From: QWHO01 sp021404945
GTDB taxonomy: Bacteria > Vulcanimicrobiota > Xenobia > Xenobiales > QWHO01
DNA: 64,000 bases
NCBI GenBank assembly: GCA_963169765.1
Contig: CAUJEN010000121.1
Location: 1-64,000 of the forward strand
Direction: 5' to 3'
The notes under the pieces were generated by a model. That model worked only from the letters and a program-made list of their open reading frames with translations. It did not search any database and had not been told where the DNA came from. A program made the position numbers and the translations under genes. This document shows positions 33,934-40,593 of the stretch, piece by piece; position 1 is the stretch's first letter, and each line of letters begins with the position of its first letter.

Positions 33934-34461
33934 ATGTCACTGGCAGATGTAGCTCCCAAAAATCAAGGGCCGCAACGCTCGGCTCCACGGCCTCAGCCTG
34001 CCCCGAGTCCGCAGGTCTACGAGGCTCCCGGAAAGGCTCCCGCAGCGGGGACCGAGAGTGCGGAGCTCTCGCCTCAGGCCCGCATCGATTCGGCCCAGGA
34101 GGTGATGGACAACTCGATCGTGGCGGGGCTCAAGAGTGAGAACGAGCAGGTGCGCTCGGAGACCAGGGGCCTGATGCAGAAAGCGGTCGCATCCGTAGAG
34201 CAACAGCAGGCCGAGGCGCAACAGACCGGAAAGCGGTTTGATCCCGATGCGGCCCTGGCCGCTCAGGTCGCCAGCCTCAGCGCCAGGCGCGTGCTGGGAG
34301 ACCCGACGGTCACCAGAGACAAGATCGAGGCCGACCCGGTCCTCAAGCAGATGGCCACGATGCACGGCGGGGCGATGAACTACCTCAATGTGCGCAATGA
34401 AGTCGAGCTCCGGAACAGGGTAACCGCCCCGCAGCAGCAGATGGGAGGCCGGAACCGATGA
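33934..34461 (+). CDS. Hypothetical protein, Pro/Gln-rich N-terminus
   Basis: 175 residues with Shine-Dalgarno GAGGAGG about ten bases upstream. The N-terminal 50 residues are Pro, Ala and Gln-rich and end in TESAELSPQARIDSAQEV. The rest is helical and charged (ETRGLMQKAVASVEQQQAEA), and the end MHGGAMNYLNVRNEVELRNR is another helix. No family recognised. The short A-E-L-S segment resembles the D-x-V-E-L-S-type motif near N-termini of other large proteins here. It overlaps the next gene by ATGA. Secretion or a structural role is possible but unproven. Confidence 0.6.
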   Translation: MSLADVAPKNQGPQRSAPRPQPAPSPQVYEAPGKAPAAGTESAELSPQARIDSAQEVMDNSIVAGLKSENEQVRSETRGLMQKAVASVEQQQAEAQQTGKRFDPDAALAAQVASLSARRVLGDPTVTRDKIEADPVLKQMATMHGGAMNYLNVRNEVELRNRVTAPQQQMGGRNR

Positions 34462-34673
34462 ACGCGAATTGCTTTCAGATGAGGACCCTGCTGGCCCTGC
34501 AGGAGATGCAGGCCGTCGACGAGCTGAATCAGGAAGGGGGCACTCCGTCTCCGGAGGAGCTCCGCTGGAACATCGAGGAGTCCCAGGCCATCGCGGATCT
34601 GCTGCACGAGCTGGCCGGTTGGGCCGACCCGGAGCGCACTGTGCTGTTCGACAAGTACTCCGCGCTTCTCTGA
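34458..34673 (+). CDS. Small hypothetical protein
   Basis: 71 residues starting at the ATG of an ATGA overlap with the previous gene. It is acidic and helical: TLLALQEMQAVDELNQEGG, PEELRWNIEESQAIADLLHE and a C-terminal DPERTVLFDKYSALL. No known family. Tight coupling with the preceding gene suggests a partner or chaperone-like role, similar in style to small acidic secretion chaperones. This is inference from size, charge and context only. Confidence 0.6.
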   Translation: MNANCFQMRTLLALQEMQAVDELNQEGGTPSPEELRWNIEESQAIADLLHELAGWADPERTVLFDKYSALL

Positions 34674-34753
34674 TTGGGCCACTCGAGCGCCCGGCGTTGA
34701 ATCTCGCTCCGCCTGGCGCTGCTCAAGAATTCAAAAAATGGAGGAATGACAGC

Positions 34754-35338
34754 ATGAATACGGTGAAGCTTCCCACCTTTGTTGAAGAGCGGCTATCACG
34801 TTTTCGCAGCTCGGGCACCCTGGGTGAAGGGGTTGAGCGAACTCAGGTGGACGGCAAGATGGCCGCCGCCGCAATGATGCTCAAGCTGCGCGACATCGCC
34901 GACATTACGTCTCTCGATCAAAGACAGGGAGACCGCGATACCGCCCCGGGCCGGCTGGATGTGGCCCCCGAGGTGGCCTCGACCATCGCTCCGAATGGCT
35001 TCGGCGAGGTGAGCCGGCTGGTCGGGTCCTTCCAGGGGGCGCCCGCGGATCCTGACACCGCTACGATCCACATCCAGGGTCGGGACAGCAGTAAGATCTA
35101 CCATATGGAGTCCGCGCCCGCGGCGGGTGGTGGACAGGTAACGATCTTCGAGTGCCAGTCCAAGGGGGATATCGGCCTCATCCAGGCCAGTCGGTTCAAC
35201 GTCACTGGTTTTGGCCAGGTCAACGGATATGTCGAGCAGCTGACGGTGCCCTGGCACCTGGCAGATGCTGGAAACACCGGGACGATCAGGGGCTCCCTGG
35301 TTCCAGGCGGCCTCCCAGCAACCTCCAGCAACTGGTAG
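34754..35338 (+). CDS. Hypothetical protein, third gene of small cluster
   Basis: 194 residues with GGAGG nine bases before the ATG. The N-terminal half is helical (TFVEERLSRFRSSG, MAAAAMMLKLRDIADITSL). The C-terminal half is rich in Gly, Val and Thr and looks beta-rich, for example ATIHIQGRDSSKIYHME, QVTIFECQSKGDIG and FGQVNGYVEQLTV. No recognised domain. It lies 80 bases after the small acidic gene and probably belongs to the same transcript as the two preceding genes. The next gene is 556 bases further on, beyond a region with palindromes. Confidence 0.6.
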   Translation: MNTVKLPTFVEERLSRFRSSGTLGEGVERTQVDGKMAAAAMMLKLRDIADITSLDQRQGDRDTAPGRLDVAPEVASTIAPNGFGEVSRLVGSFQGAPADPDTATIHIQGRDSSKIYHMESAPAAGGGQVTIFECQSKGDIGLIQASRFNVTGFGQVNGYVEQLTVPWHLADAGNTGTIRGSLVPGGLPATSSNW

Positions 35339-35341
35339 ATA

Positions 35342-35384
35342 GAGGTCCGGCCGCAGCACACAACGGGTTTTGCGGCCGGGCCTC
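35342..35384. repeat. Palindromic element, copy 1 (14-bp stem)
   Basis: Left arm GAGGTCCGGCCGCA (35342-35355) and right arm TGCGGCCGGGCCTC (35371-35384) form a 14-base-pair stem with one G-T pair and a 15-base loop. It lies right after the 34754 gene. It could act as a transcript end or be a mobile palindrome. Related arms occur at 36755-36852 and, as a single arm, at 38071-38084. Confidence 0.6.
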
Positions 35385-35828
35385 CTCTGGGCTGGATGGC
35401 CCGCTTCGGCAAGCACCGCGCACAGAGAGCCCGACCAGGGTCTGCGCGCGCCCAATGGAGTGTGCTGGAAGCCCGGCTGAGTGCGACATCTTGTGGTACG
35501 AAGGGTCCTTCGATGCCACAAGGTGTTATTGCGTTTGCGGCTTTTCCCCTGGCCCAGCCCGCGCGAGCGAGGTCTTGACTCCCCGTTCCGAGGCCTCCCG
35601 GGGCGCCCCGCCGTGGGCCGGGTGGTGACGGCGCCCGCCCCTCCGGAGACGACGAGGCCCGACGACACCGCTCTTCCTCGTCCGCCGCCCACCCGCAGCT
35701 CGATGCCGAACAAGCTCCATGCCCGCTCTGAACCCGCCGGGTACCGGTTCGAGCGACCGGCTCGCGGCCCGGCGGCGTGGACAGGATGTTCACCAGCCGG
35801 TTACAAAAAATCAATCAGCTTCCCCCCT
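35385..35828. other. Intergenic stretch without a supported gene
   Basis: No open frame here has credible coding content. Apparent long frames are GC-driven. The stretch holds a hairpin at 35490-35522 and an A-rich segment (TTACAAAAAATCAATC at about 35801-35816) that may belong to a promoter for the following gene, whose GCTTAACG box is at 35829. Confidence 0.5.
35490..35522. repeat. Hairpin related to the palindromic element
   Basis: CTTGTGGTACGAAGG and CCTTCGATGCCACAAG form a near-perfect hairpin with a two-base loop. The flanks ACATCTTGT before it and GTTTGCGGCT after it match those inside the element at 36755-36852, where the inner stem is CTTGTCGTG/CACGACAA. The two copies differ in sequence but keep pairing, which suggests a conserved structure. 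Confidence 0.5.
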
Positions 35829-35836
35829 GCTTAACG
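35829..35836 (+). promoter_or_regulatory. GCTTAACG box, 66 bases before the 35895 gene
   Basis: Same octamer as at 33867 and 59769, at a nearly equal distance from the start codon. The repeat at matching positions upstream of three genes is the only evidence for a regulatory role. Confidence 0.35.
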
Positions 35837-35894
35837 CCTGCTTTGCACTTCTCCCTTAGGCTGAGGGCAACAAGCATCGAGGAGGCGTAGTGCA

Positions 35895-36638
35895 ATGGGC
35901 AAGACCGGAAAGATCCTGGGAGGCGCGGCTCTAGGTGGCCTGATCGGTTACGGTACCGGTGAGGTGCTGGGCATCGACTCCGGGAAAACGGCGTTGGCCG
36001 GCGCGGGCATCGGCGCGTTGAGCCAGACCAACCTGTTCAACAACCCGGCCAGTGGAGCGGCCACTGGTGCCCTGATGGGAGGTCTGGCTGGATCGGCGCT
36101 GTCCCCCGTTCTGGGAGAGAATGCGGCCCTCGTCGGGGCGGCCGGGGGAGGCCTGCTCGGCTACAGCCAGGGCGCCAGCAATCAGTGGGAGCGGAGCGGC
36201 TACCATCCCGCCCTGGCGGGCTACGGAATGCCCCTGGTCGGCGGAATGCCCCTGGTCGGCGGAATGCCCCTGGTCGGCGGAATGCCCCTGGTCGGCGGAA
36301 TGCCCCTGGTCGGCGGAATGCCCCTGGCCGGCGGAATGCCCCTGGTCGGCGGAATGCCCCTGGCCGGCGGGATGCCCCTGGTCGGCGGAATGCCTCTGGC
36401 CGGCGGAATGCCTCTGGCCGGTGGACTGCCTCTGGCCGGCGGAATGCCTCTGGCCGGCGGGATGCCTTTCTCGGGCCGTGGCTCTGCCCTCGGGCCCGGG
36501 ATGGACCCGATGGCTTTGATGTTGATGGCGACGATGCTGATGTCGATGGCCCAGAAGATGGGGGCACAGATGCCATCCCACTGCTGTCCCTGCACCGGCG
36601 GAAGCAGGACGTTCCTTATGTGCGGCACGTTCAATTGA
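35895..36638 (+). CDS. Glycine-zipper protein with GMPLVG tandem repeats
   Basis: 247 residues with Shine-Dalgarno GAGGAGG upstream. Residues 5-100 are a glycine-zipper, membrane-associating segment (GAALGGLIGYGTGEVLG, TGALMGGLAGSALSP). Residues about 112-195 consist of 14 six-residue units G-M-P-L-(V/A)-G, with single changes (LPLAG, MPFSG) near the end. The C-terminus has a Met-rich helix and a Cys-rich end (HCCPCTGG, FLMCGTFN) that may bind metal or be surface-active. It is most likely a membrane or envelope structural protein; the hexapeptide tract would extend from it. No homologous family is known to me. Confidence 0.72.
   Translation: MGKTGKILGGAALGGLIGYGTGEVLGIDSGKTALAGAGIGALSQTNLFNNPASGAATGALMGGLAGSALSPVLGENAALVGAAGGGLLGYSQGASNQWERSGYHPALAGYGMPLVGGMPLVGGMPLVGGMPLVGGMPLVGGMPLAGGMPLVGGMPLAGGMPLVGGMPLAGGMPLAGGLPLAGGMPLAGGMPFSGRGSALGPGMDPMALMLMATMLMSMAQKMGAQMPSHCCPCTGGSRTFLMCGTFN
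36228..36479 (+). repeat. 18-bp coding tandem repeat (14 units)
   Basis: Fourteen 18-base units of the form ATGCCCCTGGTCGGCGGA encode the hexapeptide MPLVGG. The first units are identical, whereas later ones carry synonymous or Val/Ala changes. Because the unit length is a multiple of three and lacks stops in any frame, all six frames stay open here. Identity of the first units suggests recent expansion, so copy number may vary between strains. Confidence 0.9.
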
Positions 36639-36754
36639 ATCGACGCTCGGCCGGAAGGGCTCCAGCATAGAGGGAGGTTCTTCTGGGCCGGTTCCGAGCA
36701 AGCAACCAGCGTGAGCAAAAGGCCTGGCCATCATCCCGCCCTCAACGGATTGTA

Positions 36755-36852
36755 GAGGTCCGGCCGTAGATACAACATCTTGTCGTGGTGGAGGCGCGGC
36801 CCCGAAAAGCGCAGCTCCCTGGTCACGACAATGGGGTTTGCGGCTGGACCTC
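36755..36852. repeat. MITE-like or structured palindromic element (98 bp)
   Basis: Outer arms GAGGTCCGGCCGTA (36755-36768) and TGCGGCTGGACCTC (36839-36852) are imperfect inverted repeats. Inside, TTGTCGTG and CACGACAA form a second stem, and GGAG/CTCC with GCGC/GCGC a third, so the whole element folds into one long hairpin. The outer arms match copy 1 at 35342. Such ends suggest a miniature element or a structured RNA. It fills most of the 320-base gap before the transposase-like gene. No gene is supported in the rest of 36639-36958. Confidence 0.6.
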
Positions 36853-36958
36853 CAGTGGTGGCGGAGCTTGGCTTCGGCACCACAACTCTTTCTTCTCAGC
36901 CAGTCAGGAATCGTTGCCTGGCTGCGCTCCGGCGCAGCATCGGGTGCACGGGGAATTC

Positions 36959-38092
36959 ATGGATAGCAACGACGAGCAAAGACTACAGTTCAAACTTGGC
37001 GCACTCTTGCCTCGATTGGACGAGCGCCAGAGGCGTTTGGTGCTGGGGGCCGAGGCCCTGGTCCGGGGTCGGGGTGGAGTTGCCGCGGTGGCCCGGGCCT
37101 CCGGTGTGGCCAGGTCAACCATTCAGGCCGGAATGCGGGAACTCGGGCAGGCCCCCTCGACCGACCGGATCCGCAGGCCCGGGGGGGGGCGCAAGAGGGC
37201 GCGGGATGCTCAGCCGGGCCTGTTGGAGGCGCTGCTCGAATCGATCGAGAGCGACCCGTCCCTGCCTCTCTCCTGGATCAGCAAGAGCGCCCGCCAACTG
37301 ACCCGGGACCTGCAGGCGAGGGGCTTTTCCGTGAGCCGGCAACTGGTGGCCGAGCTCCTCCGGAAGGAAGGCTTTCTGCTCCAGCCAGGGGGGGGACCCG
37401 GTCCGGCAACGGCAGAGTTCCGCTACCTGGGCGAGCAGGTCGTTGCTCACCACCGGGCCGGGCACCCGGTGATCGGTATCACCCGGGCAGGAAGTTGGGC
37501 CCCATCATTCGCGGCCGCCTGCGTCGCCGCCTGGTGGCAGGACGTTGGCCGGGCGCTGTATCCCGAGGGCGGCAAGCTCCTCGTGGTGGCTGCCAGGAGC
37601 AGATTCGAGAACCGGGAGTCCTGGGAACACTCACTCCTCGCGCTGGCCGAGGAGACCGGGCTGACGATTACGCACATCCAATACCCTCAAGGGCCTCTCC
37701 GGTGGACCCGGGCCGAGACCCACCTGAGGGTGCGGGGAAGCCGCAGCCTCCCGGGAGCCGGTCTGGCCTCGACCGACGTGGACATCCAGTGGATTGCCCC
37801 CGTGGAAGCACCCCCTGCGCGACGGGTCCCTTCCGGGAGGAGGTTGAGGCCGAAAAGACCGCACCGAGCCATGATTGAACGCCACCCCTTTCACGGGCAG
37901 CAGAATTTTACCATTCACCCGGTCATTCCCCCACTGAGCAAGAGCAACTGGAACCATTCGGATGCTTGCTCGTTATGGCCGAGTGTTGGGATTCAAGCAG
38001 TTCCTAGAGCGCAGCCGGAAACCCCATTGACGCGGTTTTCCGACTGCGCGACACCCCTGCAGACTGGAGAGAGGCCCGGCCGCAGTAGATAA
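36959..38092 (+). pseudogene. Decayed ISAzo13-type transposase open frame
   Basis: 377 codons remain open. Family features are visible: RRLVLGAEALVRGRGGVAAV, RSTIQAGMRELG, RIRRPGGGRKR, LSWISKSARQLTRDLQARGF and SVSRQLVAELLRKEGF match the N-terminal half of ISAzo13-family transposases. The catalytic half is damaged. The VISVDTKKKE site has become VIGITRAGSW, the central segment is missing, and the GGSNG block reads as RSRFEN. It cannot transpose by itself. The C-terminal 80 residues appear unrelated. That the frame stays open is notable. Palindromic elements flank it on both sides. Confidence 0.75.
38071..38084 (+). repeat. Single arm of the palindromic element
   Basis: GAGGCCCGGCCGCA at 38071-38084 matches the left arm of the elements at 35342 and 36755, and the following bases AGTAGATAAC resemble AGATACAAC there. 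No right arm follows. It overlaps the end of the transposase remnant, as if the repeat had been cut by that insertion or deletion. Confidence 0.45.
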
Positions 38093-38181
38093 CCTCCTCG
38101 GGTGACGGTCTTCCGCCACCACAAATGCGCTGAACGACACGAGCACTGCTCGTCACACGGAGAAGGAAGGTAGCCTGATTG

Positions 38182-38673
38182 ATGGAGTCTCAGATGAAAC
38201 TCGCCATTTTCCGAGGTGCGGAGCCTGAGCTCTGGCATGAAGTCCATTCTCTCCGGGAGCAACTCGGGCGGCGCCAGCAGGATCTGCAGCTCTCTTTTGA
38301 GTGTCTCGCTCTGGAGCAGTCCGCCTGCAAAGCGGCCGAGGGCGAAGTTGCCCGAATTCGCCGCGAACTGAGCCTGGAGCGGGCCGACAAGTTGAAGGCA
38401 CGAGCCTGGATGGCCCATGCCGAGGAGCGGCTCCAATGCGAACGCAGGTACCATTCCCGCCGCGAGCGGGCCTTTCGCGAGGCGCTGAGAGCCGAGCTGA
38501 GAGACCAGGGGCGGCTGGCAGCAAGTCTGAAGGCGGCCCAGGACCGTATTCGCGAGTTGGAGGCGCTGCTCGTTCCGAGGTCAGGGCTGCAAGTCGCTCA
38601 GGTCCGGAGGCGCACCGACCATGGCCACCGGGTCTGGGTGGACCGCTGGGCGGCCTGTTTCAGTCAGTGCTGA
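38182..38673 (+). CDS. Coiled-coil hypothetical protein
   Basis: 163 residues. Nearly the whole protein is a charged helix: LREQLGRRQQDLQLSFECL, AEGEVARIRRELSLERADK, FREALRAELRDQGRLAASLK and DRIRELEALL show continuous coiled-coil heptads. The C-terminal 25 residues are basic with a Cys at the end. There is no signal or membrane segment. No family recognised; coiled-coil scaffolding is the only supportable description. A GAAGGTAG-like Shine-Dalgarno lies upstream. The first codon could be the preceding TTG. Confidence 0.6.
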   Translation: MESQMKLAIFRGAEPELWHEVHSLREQLGRRQQDLQLSFECLALEQSACKAAEGEVARIRRELSLERADKLKARAWMAHAEERLQCERRYHSRRERAFREALRAELRDQGRLAASLKAAQDRIRELEALLVPRSGLQVAQVRRRTDHGHRVWVDRWAACFSQC

Positions 38674-38711
38674 GCGCGCGACCTTCGGGAGGTCAGCGCC
38701 AGGGTGATTCC

Positions 38712-40343
38712 TCACCCGATCCGGTCCCCCACATCCTCGGCCGCCTCGATTCTCTGCTGGAGGTCATACAGGTGCTGGAAGCCCTGGTGGGTCCGCCGAA
38801 CCGCCTCCATCAAAGTGGCGGGATTCGGCTGTTCGGGGTAGCCAGCCATGAGCTCCAGGCCCGTCCAGATCATGTCGAAGCCTTGAGTGATGACATCCAG
38901 GCCATGCTCGAGGAAACTCAGCACCTCGTTCTCCGGAGCGTCGCTGACTCGGCATTTCCTGCGGCGGTCCAGCTCCTTCTGGGCCCGTGCGCGGACCTGC
39001 TGCTCCTGGTCATTCACGAATTGTTTCATCGCCTCGACGACGACCAGAAACTCCTCGAAGTCGATCTTCTGCTCGACGACCTGGTTCACCGCCGTGAACA
39101 GCTCGTGCAGCTCCTCCGTGATCGGCATCTCGGCGCCTCCCTCGAGCACCGCGAAGCTTGACTGGGATACGAACCCGTCCATCCTGGGAAGCTGCGCGTG
39201 GCAGTTTTCGCACGACCGACTCAGCGGGGGGTTGTGGTGCTGGCACCGCAGGCAGAGAATGCGGGTCGCCTGATCCAAACGCTCCAGCACGCTTTGAAAG
39301 GTCTCCACCATCGCATCTACCGCGGGAACCAGGGAGTCGTAATCGGCCAGGAGGCTTGCGGCGGCTTGGCGGGTCGGACAGGCCTCCAGCTCGCGGGCAA
39401 AGTCCTTCAGCGTGCCGGAGGCACCCGCGACCTGCTCGATAAGTCCCAGGACCGTGGAAGAGCCGCGTGCGGCGGCTCTCACCTTGCCGATCTGTTTGTC
39501 AGCCTCCATCAGGCCGGCTCGGAAGTCTTCAATCGCCTGTCGATAGGCCTCCACGGGGAGCATTCCCTCGGCGAAGCCTCGCATGGCACTCCCGAGCAGG
39601 TTGAAGTCCGGGGATTTGCTCGGCCCCGAGCTCAGACGCCGGTAGGCCATGCGGCTCCCCACGTCGCTCAGCCGGGAGATCGCTTCCTCCAATTGCAGGG
39701 CCGCCTGGCTCAACCGCCCGGGGTCATCAGCAGTCTTGAAGAGCTCCAGGGCGGCTCGGTAGGCCCTGACCGACTCCTCGAGGGCCGGTAGCTCATCCCT
39801 CACGGACAGGTCACCGGCCTCCACTTCTCGACACAGGGACAGGGCCGCAGCCTGGGAAATCTCCAGGGCGGACCGGTAAGAATCCTCGCCGAGCTCGCCC
39901 GCCATTCGCTGACGGGCCATCCGAGCCAGGAGGTTGACCTGAGGGTTCTGGCTCGGCCCGGCCAGCAGGAGGTCTCTGGCCTCGAAGTCCGTCAGGCCGA
40001 CCAGCAAAGCCTGGGTAGCCTGCTCAAGCTGGTCCATGCCTGCCTGCAGGTCCTGGATGCCTGCAAGCATCGCAAAACGCTCCAGGAAAGCCAGGCCGCC
40101 TCGGTAGGCGTCGTAGGCCGACAAGACGGCCGCGATCTCCGCCTGCATGGCCGACTGCATGGCCGGGCTGAGCCTCGCGACCTGGGCCGAGAAGTCTCCT
40201 CGCGCATTTTCCATGTCGGCCAGCGTGGCCTGCACGAGCCCCCCCAGGGCCTGAGGAGGCACGGCCCCCGCCTGAGCGTGCCGGCAGAGCTGCAGGAGCC
40301 GGTCCGTCCGGTTGGGGGGCTCGGAATGTTCGTCAGCCGGCAT
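38712..40343 (-). CDS. Helical protein with zinc ribbon and internal repeat
   Basis: 543 residues beginning MPADEHSEPPNRTDRLLQL. It is mainly helical. Two regions resemble each other: AGPSQNPQVNLLARMARQRM with EDSYRSALEISQAA, and SGPSKSPDFNLLGSAMRGFA with VEAYRQAIEDFRAG. This indicates an internal duplication of about 120 residues. A zinc ribbon CLRCQHHNPPLSRSCENCH is near residue 375. The C-terminal 150 residues are helical and acidic. No signal peptide or recognised enzyme domain. Likely a cytoplasmic scaffold or regulator; function unknown. Confidence 0.7.
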   Translation of the reverse strand: MPADEHSEPPNRTDRLLQLCRHAQAGAVPPQALGGLVQATLADMENARGDFSAQVARLSPAMQSAMQAEIAAVLSAYDAYRGGLAFLERFAMLAGIQDLQAGMDQLEQATQALLVGLTDFEARDLLLAGPSQNPQVNLLARMARQRMAGELGEDSYRSALEISQAAALSLCREVEAGDLSVRDELPALEESVRAYRAALELFKTADDPGRLSQAALQLEEAISRLSDVGSRMAYRRLSSGPSKSPDFNLLGSAMRGFAEGMLPVEAYRQAIEDFRAGLMEADKQIGKVRAAARGSSTVLGLIEQVAGASGTLKDFARELEACPTRQAAASLLADYDSLVPAVDAMVETFQSVLERLDQATRILCLRCQHHNPPLSRSCENCHAQLPRMDGFVSQSSFAVLEGGAEMPITEELHELFTAVNQVVEQKIDFEEFLVVVEAMKQFVNDQEQQVRARAQKELDRRRKCRVSDAPENEVLSFLEHGLDVITQGFDMIWTGLELMAGYPEQPNPATLMEAVRRTHQGFQHLYDLQQRIEAAEDVGDRIG

Positions 40344-40593
40344 GGAGTTCCGCCCTCGAGTGCGACTCGCCAGGTGTTGCAGGTCCCGGCCGCGCACCGA
40401 CTCGCGAGCAGGCCCCAGCCCGAGCATACGCGCGTCCCCATTGAACTTCCTGCCCGCTTCACAGCATGGCTGGGCGCCAACTCCAGATGCCAGCGAGTCG
40501 GCTTCACGGCTTCCCGCGGTCGAGCTCTGCTTCGCCGCGACGACGTGGCAGTCCGAAGTCGGGCCGGCCGCCGGCGCGGGTCAGCGCGAGCGC

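Noticed and set aside
36228..36479. Possible CRISPR-like array of 18-bp repeats
   Set aside because: Units are directly adjacent without spacers and in frame within a protein gene, so it is a coding tandem repeat.
36755..36852. Possible integron attC site
   Set aside because: A long hairpin with AAC and GTT near the ends suggested it, but the core-site consensus is not met and no integrase is visible.
40344..40593. Gene in the 250-base gap before the zinc-ribbon gene
   Set aside because: No frame with good start or composition; nothing recognisable.
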